A stretch of 64,000 bases of DNA from Citreimonas salinaria. GTDB taxonomy: Bacteria > Pseudomonadota > Alphaproteobacteria > Rhodobacterales > Rhodobacteraceae. The DNA is taken from the NCBI RefSeq assembly GCF_900107235.1, contig NZ_FNPF01000014.1:1-64000 (forward strand). The letters run 5' to 3'. Shown piece by piece: positions 27,228 through 38,215 of the stretch; the stretch's first letter is position 1; the number at the start of each line of letters is the position of its first letter. Both the position numbers and the translations under genes were made by a program. Below the pieces are notes generated by a model, which was not told where the DNA came from, made no database searches, and saw only the letters and a program-made list of their open reading frames with translations.

Positions 27228-27617
27228 ATGAGCGCCTTTTCTGATGCCCTGGGCGTGACCGCCAGCGCGCTGAAGGCCCAGGCCACGCGCCTGCGCATCG
27301 TCTCCGAGAACATCGCCAACGTCGACACGCCCGGCTATCGCCGCAAGACCGTGCCGTTCGAGCTTACGCAGACCCGCTCCGACGTGACCGGGGTCGAGGC
27401 CGGCCGCGTCCGGCTGTCGGACGTGGCGCTCAACCGGATCCACGACCCGGCCCACCCGATGGCCGACGCCACCGGTCACTACGAAGGCTCGAACGTCGAC
27501 ATGATCATCGAGATCGCCGACGCCCGCGAGGCCCAGCGCAGCTACGAGGCCAATCTCAAGATGTTCGAACAGACCCGCCAGATGTCCAGCAGCCTGATGG
27601 AGCTGCTGCGTCGCTGA
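27228..27617 (+). CDS. flgC: Flagellar basal-body rod protein FlgC
   Basis: A 129-residue rod protein with SENIANVDTPGYRRKTVPF near the N terminus. The C-terminal segment SNVDMIIEIADAREAQRSYE is characteristic of FlgC, followed by a helix carrying ANLKMFEQTRQ. It forms the proximal rod with FlgB and FlgF. It follows flgB by 11 bp, with GAAGGA upstream as ribosome site. Confidence 0.96.
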   Translation: MSAFSDALGVTASALKAQATRLRIVSENIANVDTPGYRRKTVPFELTQTRSDVTGVEAGRVRLSDVALNRIHDPAHPMADATGHYEGSNVDMIIEIADAREAQRSYEANLKMFEQTRQMSSSLMELLRR

Positions 27618-27647
27618 CCCCCCACGCCATAGACAAAGGAGCCCAGA

Positions 27648-27941
27648 ATGGACGTCCGTTCGCTTTTCGCCGCGCAGAAATACGCGGCCTCCCGCCCCGC
27701 CATGGAACCCGGCCAATCCGGCGCGAATCCCATCGCGCAGAGTTTCGAGCAGACGGCGAAGAACTTCGTCGACACCGTCCAGAAGGGCGAGGATACCGCC
27801 CGCGCGGCGATGACCGGCGGCGCCGACCCGCACGCCCTGGTCGAGGCGCTGGCACAGTCGGAACTGGCCGTCGAGACCGTGGTCGCCGTGCGCAACAAGG
27901 TGGTCGAGGCCTACCAGGAAATCCTGCGGATGCCGGTCTAG
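27648..27941 (+). CDS. fliE: Flagellar hook-basal body complex protein FliE
   Basis: A 97-residue protein that links the MS ring to the rod. The C-terminal half carries the FliE pattern VEALAQSELAVETVVAVRNK followed by VVEAYQEILRMPV. It is preceded by an AAAGGAG ribosome site and located, as usual, right after flgC. Confidence 0.94.
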   Translation: MDVRSLFAAQKYAASRPAMEPGQSGANPIAQSFEQTAKNFVDTVQKGEDTARAAMTGGADPHALVEALAQSELAVETVVAVRNKVVEAYQEILRMPV

Positions 27942-27944
27942 ACC

Positions 27945-28214
27945 ATGCTGACCGAGGTCGTCTTCTTCGACACGCTGCGCACCGGGCTGTGGATCGCCAC
28001 CGTGACCGCGCTGCCCATCCTGAGCGCCGCGCTGCTCGCCGGCGTGGGCGTCGGCCTCGTGCAGGCGCTCACCTCGATCCAGGAAATGACGCTGACCTTC
28101 GTGCCGAAGCTGCTGGCGATCGTCGGCGTCTACTGGCTCTCGATGAGCTTCATGACCGAAACCTTGGTGGATTTCTTCCAGAACCACATCATCCCGATCA
28201 TCGTCGGAGGCTGA
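27945..28214 (+). CDS. fliQ: Flagellar export apparatus protein FliQ
   Basis: An 89-residue inner-membrane protein of the type III export gate, with two hydrophobic segments. The first is around LWIATVTALPILSAALLAGV, followed by GLVQALTSIQEMTLTFVPK, the hallmark of FliQ. The second is around LLAIVGVYWLSMSFM. It begins 3 bp after the fliE stop. The other gate components FliP, FliR, FlhA and FlhB are not in this window. Confidence 0.95.
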   Translation: MLTEVVFFDTLRTGLWIATVTALPILSAALLAGVGVGLVQALTSIQEMTLTFVPKLLAIVGVYWLSMSFMTETLVDFFQNHIIPIIVGG

Positions 28215-28215
28215 C

Positions 28216-28929
28216 ATGGACAGTGCAGGCTACACCACGCTCACCCGCCAGTCGGGCCTGATGCGCGAGATGCAGATCATCGCCAACAACATCGCCAACG
28301 CCAACACGACCGGATATCGCCAGCAGGGGATGATCTTCTCAGAGTTCATCCAGCGCGGCGACGGCGACACGTCGATCTCGATGGCGGCCGCGCGGGTGCG
28401 CGAGACGTCGTTCGCGCCCGGCGGCATGCAATCGACCGGCAGCCAGTTCGACTTCGCCATCGAGGGCGACGGCTTCTTCCTGGTCGAGACCCCGCAGGGC
28501 GAACGCCTGACCCGCGCCGGCGCCTTCACGCCCAGCGCCGAGGGCACGCTGGTCACGCCCGATGGTCACCCGGTGCTGGACGCCGGCGGCGCGCCCATAT
28601 TCGTCCCCCGCGGCACCACCGACATGGCCGTGGCGCGCGACGGCACGATCAGCAGCGAAGGCCGCCCCATCGGACAGATCGGCCTGGTCCGTCCCCTCGA
28701 CCCCACGGCGATGAGCCGCGAGGGCGCGGCGATGTTCCGCGCCGATGCCGGCTTCGAGCCGGTCGACGAACCGCGCATCCGGCAGGGCTTCGTCGAAGGC
28801 TCGAACGTGAACCCGATCGAGCAGATCAGCCGCATGATCGAGGTCCAGCGCAGCTACGAGATGGGCCAGAATTTCCTGCAGCGCGAGGACGACCGCGTCC
28901 GCGCCGCGCTCAAAGCATTCGTGAAATAA
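28216..28929 (+). CDS. flgF: Flagellar basal-body rod protein FlgF
   Basis: A 237-residue rod protein. It has the N-terminal ANNIANANTTGYRQQGMIF motif, the middle QFDFAIEGDGFFLVETPQGE segment, and the C-terminal FVEGSNVNPIEQISRMIEVQ helix. It starts one base after the fliQ stop. The assignment as FlgF rather than FlgG rests on its length and on the longer FlgG paralogue immediately downstream. Confidence 0.93.
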   Translation: MDSAGYTTLTRQSGLMREMQIIANNIANANTTGYRQQGMIFSEFIQRGDGDTSISMAAARVRETSFAPGGMQSTGSQFDFAIEGDGFFLVETPQGERLTRAGAFTPSAEGTLVTPDGHPVLDAGGAPIFVPRGTTDMAVARDGTISSEGRPIGQIGLVRPLDPTAMSREGAAMFRADAGFEPVDEPRIRQGFVEGSNVNPIEQISRMIEVQRSYEMGQNFLQREDDRVRAALKAFVK

Positions 28930-28941
28930 AGGGGACACGGC

Positions 28942-29727
28942 ATGAAAGCCCTCCAGATCGCCGCCACCGGCATGGCCGCCCAGCAGATGCGGGTCGAGGT
29001 CATCTCGAACAACCTGTCGAACATGTCGACCACCGGCTACAACGCCCGCCGGGCCGAGTTCGCCGACCTGCACTACCAGCAGGTCACGCGCGCGGGCACC
29101 ATCAACGCCAGCGATGGCACGGTGATGCCGACCGGCGTCCAGCTGGGCCTTGGCGTTCGCCCCTCGGCCGTTTCGGTCGAGCTGGCGCAGGGCGCGCTGG
29201 CCGCGACCGGCGGCGACCTCGACGTGGCGATCGAGGGCGGCGGCTACCTCGAGGTGATGATGCCTGACGGCACGCCCGCCTATACCCGCGACGGCGGGCT
29301 GAAGCGCAACGCCGAGGGTGTCATCGTCACCTCCGACGGCCACCCGCTCGCCCCCGAGATCGTCATTCCCGAGGACGCGCGCAGCATCTCGATCAATCCC
29401 AACGGCGAGGTCTACGCCTATTTCAACGACGCGATCGAGGCGCAGCTTCTGGGCCAGTTCACCATGGCCGGCTTCACCAACCCCAAGGGGCTCGAGGCGA
29501 TGGGCTCGAACCTGTTTTCCGAGACCGAGGCCTCGGGGCCGGCGATCCAGTCTACCGCCGGCGAGGACGGGCTGGGCACCCTGCGGCAGGGCTTCCTGGA
29601 ACAAAGCTCGGTCGACGCGGTCAAGCAGATCACCGACCTGATCTCGGCCCAGCGCGGCTACGAGCTGAATTCCAAGGTCATCTCGGCCGCCGACCAGATG
29701 ATGGGCGCCACGGCGCAGGTGCGCTGA
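28942..29727 (+). CDS. flgG: Flagellar distal rod protein FlgG
   Basis: A 261-residue distal rod protein. It opens with MKALQIAATGMAAQQMRVEV, then ISNNLSNMSTTGYNARRAEF, a FlgG-type N terminus. It has GGDLDVAIEGGGYLEV in the middle and QSSVDAVKQITDLISAQRGY plus ELNSKVISAADQMM at the C terminus. It extends the rod through the P and L rings. Its stop overlaps the flgA start. Confidence 0.96.
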   Translation: MKALQIAATGMAAQQMRVEVISNNLSNMSTTGYNARRAEFADLHYQQVTRAGTINASDGTVMPTGVQLGLGVRPSAVSVELAQGALAATGGDLDVAIEGGGYLEVMMPDGTPAYTRDGGLKRNAEGVIVTSDGHPLAPEIVIPEDARSISINPNGEVYAYFNDAIEAQLLGQFTMAGFTNPKGLEAMGSNLFSETEASGPAIQSTAGEDGLGTLRQGFLEQSSVDAVKQITDLISAQRGYELNSKVISAADQMMGATAQVR

Positions 29728-30173
29728 TGACCCGGCCTGTCCGATCATCGGCGGTTTCGGTCGCGCTTCTCGCCGCGGCGTTGCTGGCGCCGGCGGCCGC
29801 GATGGCCGAGAGCGTCGTGGCGTTGCGCACGATCCGCCCGCAGCAGGTGCTGACCCAGGGCGACGTGAAGCTGGACCCGGCGACCATCGCCGGGGCGCAC
29901 GACAAGATCGACGACGTGATCGGCCAGGAGGCGCGCGTCGCCATCTATCCCGGCCGCGCGGTCATGCGCGGCACGCTGGGCCGGCCGGCGCTGGTCGACC
30001 GCAACCAGGTGGTCGAGCTGATCTTCGACAAGGGCGGCCTCGTCATCACCACCGAGGGCCGTGCGCTGGCGCGCGGCGGCGTGGGCGAACGCATCCGCGT
30101 GATGAACCTGTCCTCGCGCACCACGCTGTTCGGCACCGTCGCGCCGGACGGTTCCGTCATCGTATCGCAATGA
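29727..30173 (+). CDS. flgA: P-ring assembly chaperone FlgA
   Basis: A 148-residue periplasmic protein with a signal peptide (SVALLAAALLAPAAAMAES). It carries the SAF-type C-terminal domain of FlgA: ALVDRNQVVELIFDKGGL and RVMNLSSRTTLFGTVAPDG. It helps FlgI assemble into the P ring. At this length it is a short FlgA lacking the N-terminal domain of enterobacterial forms. Start and stop overlap both neighbours, supporting one operon; flgI itself is not in the window. Confidence 0.9.
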   Translation: MTRPVRSSAVSVALLAAALLAPAAAMAESVVALRTIRPQQVLTQGDVKLDPATIAGAHDKIDDVIGQEARVAIYPGRAVMRGTLGRPALVDRNQVVELIFDKGGLVITTEGRALARGGVGERIRVMNLSSRTTLFGTVAPDGSVIVSQ

Positions 30174-30919
30174 GGGTCGCCATGCTGCGCTTCGTCGCCT
30201 GCCTGCTGCTTCTGTCCGGCATCGCCAGCCTTTCGGGCTGCGCCCGCGTCGACCATATCGGCCGGGCGCCCGAATTCAGCCCGCCGATCGCCAGCCCCGA
30301 ACGCGTGGCGATGATTGCCGGCGGCGTGCCCGACGCGATCGGACCCCAGCGCCGAACCGAGGCCGCATCGCTCTGGTCGGCCGGCCAGCGCTCGCTGCTG
30401 GGCGACCGGCGCGCGATGAAGCGCGGCGACATCCTGACCGTCGTCATCGACATCGACGAAGAGGCCGAGATCAACAACCGCAGCGAACGCTCGCGCACGG
30501 GATCCGAGGCGCTCGGCATCGCCGACCTGTTCGGCATCCCCGAGCGCATCAACGAGAACATTACGGACGGCGCCAGCCTCGACACCGCGGTCGGCATCAC
30601 GAGCGACAGCCGCTCGCGCGGGGACGGTTCGGTCCGCCGCAGCGAGGAACTGACCCTGCGCATCGCGGCCACGATCACCGACGTTCTGCCCAACGGTGTG
30701 CTGGCGCTGCAGGGCGCGCAGGAGGTCCGCGTGAACTACGAGCTGCGCGAATTGCTGGTGTCGGGCTACGTCCGCCCCGAGGACATCTCGCGCCGCAACG
30801 AGATCACCTACGACAAGATCGCCAACGCCCGCATCTCGTATGGCGGCCGCGGCCAGATCAGCGACGTGCAGCAACCCCGGATCGGCCAGCAGGTGCTGGA
30901 CGCGATCCTCCCCTTCTGA
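30170..30919 (+). CDS. flgH: Flagellar L-ring lipoprotein FlgH
   Basis: A 249-residue outer-membrane L-ring subunit. The signal peptide ends in a lipobox, IASLSGC, so Cys24 should be lipidated. Family segments are SLWSAGQRSLLGDRRAMKRG, DILTVVIDIDEEAEINN and LVSGYVRPEDISRRNEITYD. Its ATG overlaps the flgA stop. It forms the L ring around the distal rod. Confidence 0.96.
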   Translation: MRVAMLRFVACLLLLSGIASLSGCARVDHIGRAPEFSPPIASPERVAMIAGGVPDAIGPQRRTEAASLWSAGQRSLLGDRRAMKRGDILTVVIDIDEEAEINNRSERSRTGSEALGIADLFGIPERINENITDGASLDTAVGITSDSRSRGDGSVRRSEELTLRIAATITDVLPNGVLALQGAQEVRVNYELRELLVSGYVRPEDISRRNEITYDKIANARISYGGRGQISDVQQPRIGQQVLDAILPF

Positions 30920-30929
30920 GGCACGCACC

Positions 30930-31454
30930 ATGATCAAGCTCCTTCCCCTCATCCTGCTGATCGCGGGCGTCGGCGCGGGCGTGGGCGCAGGCCTGGCCTT
31001 CGCCCCCTCGCGGGCCGCGCCGGCAGCCGACGCGCCGGCCGGGACCGATCACGCCGCCGGCGCCGGACCCGCGGCCGATTGCGTGCCGCAGATTGCGGGC
31101 GCGCCCGACTCGCACGACCTGCCGCCCGAGGGACGCGAATACGTCAAGATGAGCAACCAGTTCGTCATCCCCGTGATCTCGAACGACAAGGTGTCGTCGC
31201 TGGTCGTCGCCTCGCTCTCGGTCGAGGTGGGGACCGGCGGCTCCCAGGCGGTCTTCGCCCGCGAGCCGAAGCTGCGCGACGCCTTCCTGCGGGTCATGCT
31301 GGACCACGCCAGCATCGGCGGCTTCGACGGCAACTTCACGGCCGCCACGCGCCTCAGTGCGCTGCGCACCGCCCTTCTCGAGGCCGCCCGCCCGGTGATG
31401 GGCGGCCAGGTCAGCGACGTCCTGATCACCGAACTGGCGCGCCAGGACAGCTGA
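30930..31454 (+). CDS. FliL-like flagellar basal-body-associated protein
   Basis: A 174-residue protein with one N-terminal membrane anchor (LLPLILLIAGVGAGVGAGLA) and a periplasmic domain. YVKMSNQFVIPVISNDKVSS and the C-terminal RLSALRTALLEAARPVMGGQ match the FliL pattern. FliL proteins surround the stator and influence torque and surface sensing. It is the last gene of the flagellar run, 10 bp after flgH. A separate canonical fliL may exist elsewhere, so no symbol is given. Confidence 0.78.
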   Translation: MIKLLPLILLIAGVGAGVGAGLAFAPSRAAPAADAPAGTDHAAGAGPAADCVPQIAGAPDSHDLPPEGREYVKMSNQFVIPVISNDKVSSLVVASLSVEVGTGGSQAVFAREPKLRDAFLRVMLDHASIGGFDGNFTAATRLSALRTALLEAARPVMGGQVSDVLITELARQDS

Positions 31455-31538
31455 CCGCGCCCTGGCCGACTCACGCAGGCGTGCGCCGGCGCCGTCGTCA
31501 TTTTTCGGCTTTGGCCGATGACATGCCCCGGGCTTCAG

Positions 31539-31555
31539 TTTATAACGATTCTAGA
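31539..31555 (+). promoter_or_regulatory. Irr/ICE-like dyad upstream of katG
   Basis: TTTATAA-CGA-TTCTAGA is a 7-3-7 dyad resembling the iron control element TTTAGAA-N3-TTCTAAA with one mismatch per half. It is about 90 bp upstream of katG in an otherwise GC-rich gap. Regulation by Irr or another Fur-family protein is inferred from the motif only. Confidence 0.35.
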
Positions 31556-31621
31556 AGCGTCGGCCGCCCCCTGCGAAGGGACGCGGCCGATGCTCTTTAC
31601 CGCGCTCGGCGCGACCCGTGA

Positions 31622-33853
<2,232 letters not shown>

Positions 33854-33873
33854 GACCGTCCAAGACACCACAG

Positions 33874-33909
33874 GCGGCGCCCGGAGGGATCCGGGCGCCG
33901 CTTTGCATT
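33874..33909 (+). terminator. Rho-independent terminator of katG
   Basis: GCGGCGCCCGG and CCGGGCGCCGC form a perfect 11-bp stem with an AGGGAT loop, followed by a T-rich stretch (TTTGCATTT), 20 bp after the katG stop. Confidence 0.88.
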
Positions 33910-33984
33910 TCCAAAGCGTGACAAACCCGCCGCGCTCTGCTTCCTTCCGCCCATGACCCCGCGCACCGCCCTTGGAACCGCAAC

Positions 33985-34461
33985 GTGATCCCGCTCGACG
34001 ACCGCGACGTGGCGATCCTCGCCACCCTCTCGGCCGAGGGGCGCATCTCGAAGGCAGCCCTTGCCGAACGCGTCGGCCTGTCGCCCACGCCCTGCTGGAA
34101 CCGGCTCAAGCGGCTCGAATCCCTCGGGCTGGTGCGCGGCTACCACGCCGATGTCGACCTGCGGAAACTCGGACCCCACGTGACCGTCTTCGTCGCCGCC
34201 GAGCTGCGCGACCACACGTCCGAGACGTTCCGCGCCTTCGAGGCCGCCGTGCGCACCTACGACGAGGTCACGGCCTGCTGGGCATTGGGCGGCGGCTTCG
34301 ACTACTTCCTGCAGATCGTGACCCGCGACATCGACGCCTACCAGCGGCTGGTCGACGACATGCTGGACGCCCGCATCGGGCTCGCGCGCTACTACACCTA
34401 CATCGTCACCAAGGCGGTCAAGCCGCCCTCAAGCCCGCCCTTCGCCCTGCTGCGCGGCTGA
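33985..34461 (+). CDS. Lrp/AsnC-family regulator (DoeX-like context)
   Basis: A 158-residue Lrp/AsnC protein. The HTH is in LDDRDVAILATLSAEG and KAALAERVGLSPTPCWNRLK, and the ligand-binding domain includes GGGFDYFLQIVTRDIDAYQR. It starts with GTG 33985. It lies upstream and in the same direction as a semialdehyde dehydrogenase and class III aminotransferase, the order found for doeX near ectoine-degradation genes. It probably controls those two genes, but no operator was identified and the ligand is unknown. Confidence 0.85.
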   Translation: MIPLDDRDVAILATLSAEGRISKAALAERVGLSPTPCWNRLKRLESLGLVRGYHADVDLRKLGPHVTVFVAAELRDHTSETFRAFEAAVRTYDEVTACWALGGGFDYFLQIVTRDIDAYQRLVDDMLDARIGLARYYTYIVTKAVKPPSSPPFALLRG

Positions 34462-34583
34462 AGACGATTCCTCTCCGCGACCGCGCCCACATGGTCCGAA
34501 CCGCCTGAATCGCGCGCCGATAAAAGACCCGATCGCCTGCCCGCCTGCGCCATCCTGTCCCCAGCCAGACAGGAGATTCGACG

Positions 34584-36059
34584 ATGAAGGACAGCGTTCT
34601 TTCGGCCGACCGCACGATTCAGGACAAGCGCCTGGTGCGGCCGTTTTCCTATATCGGCGGCAAGTGGACCGCCGGCGAGGGGAACGACACGATCCCCGTC
34701 ACCGATCCCGCCACCGGCGACAGCATCGGCGACATCGCGCGTCTCACCGCCGACGATTCCCGCCGCGCGGTCGACGCCGCGCACACCGCCTTCGCCACGT
34801 GGTCGCAGACCCTGCCGCAGGACCGCGCCGCCATCCTGCGCCGCTGGCACGACCTGATGATCGAGCACCGCGAAGACCTCGCGCGCATCATGGTCTCGGA
34901 ACAGGGCAAGCCCCTGTCCGAGGCGCGCGGCGAGATCGACTACGCCGCCTCGTTCGTAGAATTCTACTCCGAGGAAACCCGTCGTCCGAACATCGAGGGC
35001 GTGACCTCCCACCTGCCCGACGCCGAGGTCGAGCTGTGGCGCGAACCCCTGGGCGTGGCCGCGCTCATCACGCCGTGGAACTTCCCCGCCGCCATGCTGA
35101 CCCGAAAGGCCGCCGCAGCACTCGCCGCCGGCTGCACCGTGGTCGCGCACCCGTCGTCGGAAACGCCCTTCTCGGCCACCGCGCTGGCCGAACTGGCCGA
35201 GCGCGCCGGCATGCCCGCGGGCGTGTTCAACGTGGTGACGGGCAATGCCCCCGAGATCGTCGAGCCCTGGACCCAGGACCACCGCGTGCGCGCGCTGTCC
35301 TTCACCGGCTCGACCGAGATCGGCCGGCTGCTCTACGGCCAGTGCGCCGGCACGATCAAGCGGCTGGTGATGGAGCTTGGCGGCCACGCGCCAGTCATCG
35401 TCTTCGCCGACAGCGACCTCGATCAGGCGGTCGAGGAGACGATCAAGGCCAAGTTCGCCACCACCGGGCAGGATTGCCTGGGCGCCAACCGCATCTACGT
35501 CGAGCGCGCCATCTACGACGCCTTCTGCGAGAAATTCACGGAAGCCACGAAGGCACTGACCATCGGCGCCGGCCTCGACGATTGCGACCTCGGCCCGCTG
35601 ATGAACGAGAAGGCCGTGCAAAAGCAGGAAGCCCACGTCACCGACGCGCTGAAGAAGGGCGCCAAGCTGCTCACGGGGGGCGACCGCCTCGACCTCGGCC
35701 CGCTGTTCTACGCGCCCACGGTCATCGCCGACGTGCCCGACGACGCCGCCATCCTGCACGAGGAAACCTTCGGCCCCGTCGCGCCCATCGTGCCGTTCGA
35801 CACCGAGGACGAGGTGACGAGCCGCGCCAACGCCACCGAATACGGCCTCGTCGCCTACGTGCACACGATGGACCCACGCCGGATCTACCGCATGACCCGC
35901 GCGCTGCAATTCGGCATGGTCGCGGTGAACCGCACCAAGGTCACCGGCGCGCCGATCCCCTTCGGCGGCATGAAGCAGTCGGGGCTGGGCCGCGAAGGGG
36001 CGCGGCAGGGACTCGAGGAATTCACCGACATCAAGTACGTCTGCCGCGACTGGGCCTGA
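34584..36059 (+). CDS. NAD(P)-dependent semialdehyde dehydrogenase (GabD/DoeC type)
   Basis: A 491-residue aldehyde dehydrogenase. It has [21 protein letters not shown], the NAD-binding loop [14 protein letters not shown], the general-base Glu in [14 protein letters not shown], and the catalytic Cys in [15 protein letters not shown]. It resembles succinate-semialdehyde dehydrogenase, but the neighbouring aminotransferase suggests aspartate semialdehyde as in ectoine catabolism (DoeC). The substrate cannot be decided from motifs. AGGAGA precedes ATG 34584. It forms an operon with the aminotransferase 85 bp downstream. Confidence 0.88.
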   Translation: MKDSVLSADRTIQDKRLVRPFSYIGGKWTAGEGNDTIPVTDPATGDSIGDIARLTADDSRRAVDAAHTAFATWSQTLPQDRAAILRRWHDLMIEHREDLARIMVSEQGKPLSEARGEIDYAASFVEFYSEETRRPNIEGVTSHLPDAEVELWREPLGVAALITPWNFPAAMLTRKAAAALAAGCTVVAHPSSETPFSATALAELAERAGMPAGVFNVVTGNAPEIVEPWTQDHRVRALSFTGSTEIGRLLYGQCAGTIKRLVMELGGHAPVIVFADSDLDQAVEETIKAKFATTGQDCLGANRIYVERAIYDAFCEKFTEATKALTIGAGLDDCDLGPLMNEKAVQKQEAHVTDALKKGAKLLTGGDRLDLGPLFYAPTVIADVPDDAAILHEETFGPVAPIVPFDTEDEVTSRANATEYGLVAYVHTMDPRRIYRMTRALQFGMVAVNRTKVTGAPIPFGGMKQSGLGREGARQGLEEFTDIKYVCRDWA

Positions 36060-36144
36060 AACCGGGCCTGACGCACACATCGACACGCGGCCCGGCGACC
36101 TGCACAGCCGGCCGGGCCCTCCGCACGCACGAAAGGAAAGACCG

Positions 36145-37515
36145 ATGCTTCGCAACGACATGCTGGAACAGTGGGACCGCGAGAACTTCTTCCATCCCTC
36201 GACCCATCTGGCCGAATTCGCCCGCGGCAACGCGCCCCAGCGCGTGATCCAGACCGGCAAGGGCAGCCACATCACCGACCGCGACGGCAACACGATGCTC
36301 GACGCCTTCGCCGGCCTCTATTGCGTGAACGTCGGCTACGGCCGCCCCGAGATCACGGACGCCATCGCCGAACAGGCGCGCGAGCTGGCCTATTACCACG
36401 CCTATGTGGGCCACGGCACCGAGGCCGCGATCACCCTGTCGAAGATGATCCTCGACCGCGCGCCCGACCACATGAGCAAGGTCTATTTCGGCCTGTCCGG
36501 CTCGGACGCGAACGAGACCAACGTGAAACTGGTCTGGTACTACAACAACATCCTCGGCCGCCCCGAGAAGAAGAAGATCATCTCGCGCTGGCGCGGCTAC
36601 CACGGCTCCGGCCTCGTGACTGGCTCGCTGACGGGTCTCGAACTCTTCCACAAGAAGTTCGACCTGCCGCTCTCGCAGGTGCTCCACACCGAGGCGCCCT
36701 ATTTCTTCCGCCGTTCCGACACGTCGATGGACGAAGCCGCCTTCGTCGCCCACTGCGTGGCCGAGCTTGAGGCGATGATCGAGCGCGAGGGCGCCGACAC
36801 CATCGCCGCCTTCATCGGAGAGCCGATCCTCGGCACCGGCGGCATCGTGCCCCCGCCCGCCGGCTACTGGGCCGCGATCCAGAAGGTGTTGACCAAGCAC
36901 GACATCCTGCTCATCGCCGACGAGGTCGTCACCGGCTTCGGCCGTCTGGGCAGCATGTTCGGGTCCGAGCATTACGGGCTGAAGCCCGACCTGATGACCA
37001 TCGCCAAGGGGCTTACATCGGCCTACGCGCCGCTGTCCGGCTCGATCGTGTCCGACCGCATGTGGAAGGTGCTGGAACAGGGCACGGACGAGAACGGACC
37101 CATCGGCCACGGCTGGACCTACTCGGCCCACCCGATCGGCGCCGCGGCGGGTGTCGCGAATCTCAAGCTGCTGGACGACCTGGACCTGATCTCCAACGCG
37201 GGCACCGTGGGCACCTACCTCAACGCCGCGATGGCCGACGCGATCGGCGCGCATCCCCACGTGGGTGAGGTCCGCGGCGAAGGGCTGCTGATGGCGGTCG
37301 AATTCGTCAAGGACCGCGACAGCCGGACGTTCTTCGACGCGTCCGAGAAGGTCGGCGCCCGCGTCGCCGCCGCGCTGCTGGAACACGGCGTGATCGCCCG
37401 GGCGATGCCGCAAGGAGACATCCTGGGCTTCGCCCCGCCCTTCTGCCTGACGCGCGAGGAAGCCGACGAGATCGTGCAGAAGACTGCCGCCGCGGTCGGG
37501 TCCGTGCTGGGCTGA
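36145..37515 (+). CDS. Class III aminotransferase (DoeD / diaminobutyrate-type)
   Basis: A 456-residue PLP enzyme of the class III (omega-aminotransferase) family. It shows the N-terminal [20 protein letters not shown] stretch that I recall from DoeD-like proteins. The PLP region includes [19 protein letters not shown] and the Schiff-base lysine in [17 protein letters not shown]. In the Halomonas pathway DoeD converts 2,4-diaminobutyrate to aspartate semialdehyde, which DoeC oxidises. Putrescine or beta-alanine are alternatives. doeA and doeB are not in the window, so the ectoine role is a proposal. Confidence 0.88.
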   Translation: MLRNDMLEQWDRENFFHPSTHLAEFARGNAPQRVIQTGKGSHITDRDGNTMLDAFAGLYCVNVGYGRPEITDAIAEQARELAYYHAYVGHGTEAAITLSKMILDRAPDHMSKVYFGLSGSDANETNVKLVWYYNNILGRPEKKKIISRWRGYHGSGLVTGSLTGLELFHKKFDLPLSQVLHTEAPYFFRRSDTSMDEAAFVAHCVAELEAMIEREGADTIAAFIGEPILGTGGIVPPPAGYWAAIQKVLTKHDILLIADEVVTGFGRLGSMFGSEHYGLKPDLMTIAKGLTSAYAPLSGSIVSDRMWKVLEQGTDENGPIGHGWTYSAHPIGAAAGVANLKLLDDLDLISNAGTVGTYLNAAMADAIGAHPHVGEVRGEGLLMAVEFVKDRDSRTFFDASEKVGARVAAALLEHGVIARAMPQGDILGFAPPFCLTREEADEIVQKTAAAVGSVLG

Positions 37516-37544
37516 GCCATCCGCCCGTCCGGGCGCAAACAAAT

Positions 37545-37580
37545 GGGGCGGCAGCCGATCGACTGCCGCCCCTATTCCTT
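37545..37580 (+). terminator. Terminator after the class III aminotransferase gene
   Basis: GGGGCGGCAG (37545-37554) pairs with CTGCCGCCCC (37563-37572) around an 8-nt loop, followed by TATTCCTT. It lies 30 bp after the aminotransferase stop. Confidence 0.82.
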
Positions 37581-37635
37581 GCTCGCGGAGCGCAGGGTGA
37601 TGCGCCATCGCGCCCGCTCCCTCACCGGCCCGAGT

Positions 37636-37708
37636 GTTAACGCCCGGTGAATCCGTCTCTGCAAGCCCTTGATCTTGTTGGGGCGTCCGCGTGTCCCATC
37701 GTGGGACA
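37636..37708 (+). repeat. 73-bp intergenic repeat, copy B
   Basis: GTTAAC, then 7 bp, then GAATCCGTCTCTGCAAGCC at 37649, and the perfect dyad TGTCCCA-TCG-TGGGACA at 37692, 43 bp after the core start. It sits in the convergent gap and ends 13 bp from the cytochrome c stop. It is in direct orientation with copy C. Confidence 0.85.
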
Positions 37709-37721
37709 CGCGGAACCTCTG

Positions 37722-38201
37722 TCACTCGCGCGTCGCGGCGACGTCCTCGGGGGCCGCCTCGCCGAACTCGCCCTCGACGAAGTCGTTGCCGAAATGCGAG
37801 CGGACGTAGTTCACCACGTCCGCGATCTGCTGGTCGTCCAGCAGGCTGCCGAAGGGTGGCATGGCCGCCTGCCCGTGGACCACCATGTAGATCGGGTAGC
37901 CCGGCGCCGCCAGAAGCTCGTTGTCGGCCAGCGCCGGGTATTCACCCGCGCCGACAGCGCCCTGTCCGTCGGGCATGTGGCACCCGGAGCAGACGGCGTT
38001 GTAGACCGCCTCGCCGCCCTCGTGCGGGATGTTTCCCGCGCCGCGGAAGTTCTCGAACTCCTCCTCGGTCGGGTCGAAGGTCCGGAACTCGGACACCGGC
38101 TCGCCCTCGGGCACCTCGACCGGCGGCAGGTTTTCCTGTGCCGTTGCCATGCCGGCAGCCAGCAGCGCGAACGGCAGTATCGTTGTCTTGATCGGGTTCA
38201 T
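37722..38201 (-). CDS. Secreted c-type cytochrome
   Basis: A 159-residue periplasmic cytochrome with a signal peptide (MNPIKTTILPFALLAAGMAT). It has one heme-binding CSGCH in YNAVCSGCHMPDGQG, and a probable distal methionine in GQAAMPPFGSLLDD. An acidic region of about 40 residues separates the signal from the heme domain. AGGAGAG precedes ATG 38201. It starts 14 bp after the flavin amine oxidase, suggesting that it is the electron acceptor for that enzyme, as with NicA2/CycN in nicotine degradation. That partnership is inferred from gene order. Confidence 0.87.
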   Translation of the reverse strand: MNPIKTTILPFALLAAGMATAQENLPPVEVPEGEPVSEFRTFDPTEEEFENFRGAGNIPHEGGEAVYNAVCSGCHMPDGQGAVGAGEYPALADNELLAAPGYPIYMVVHGQAAMPPFGSLLDDQQIADVVNYVRSHFGNDFVEGEFGEAAPEDVAATRE

Positions 38202-38215
38202 GTCCGCTCTCCTCA

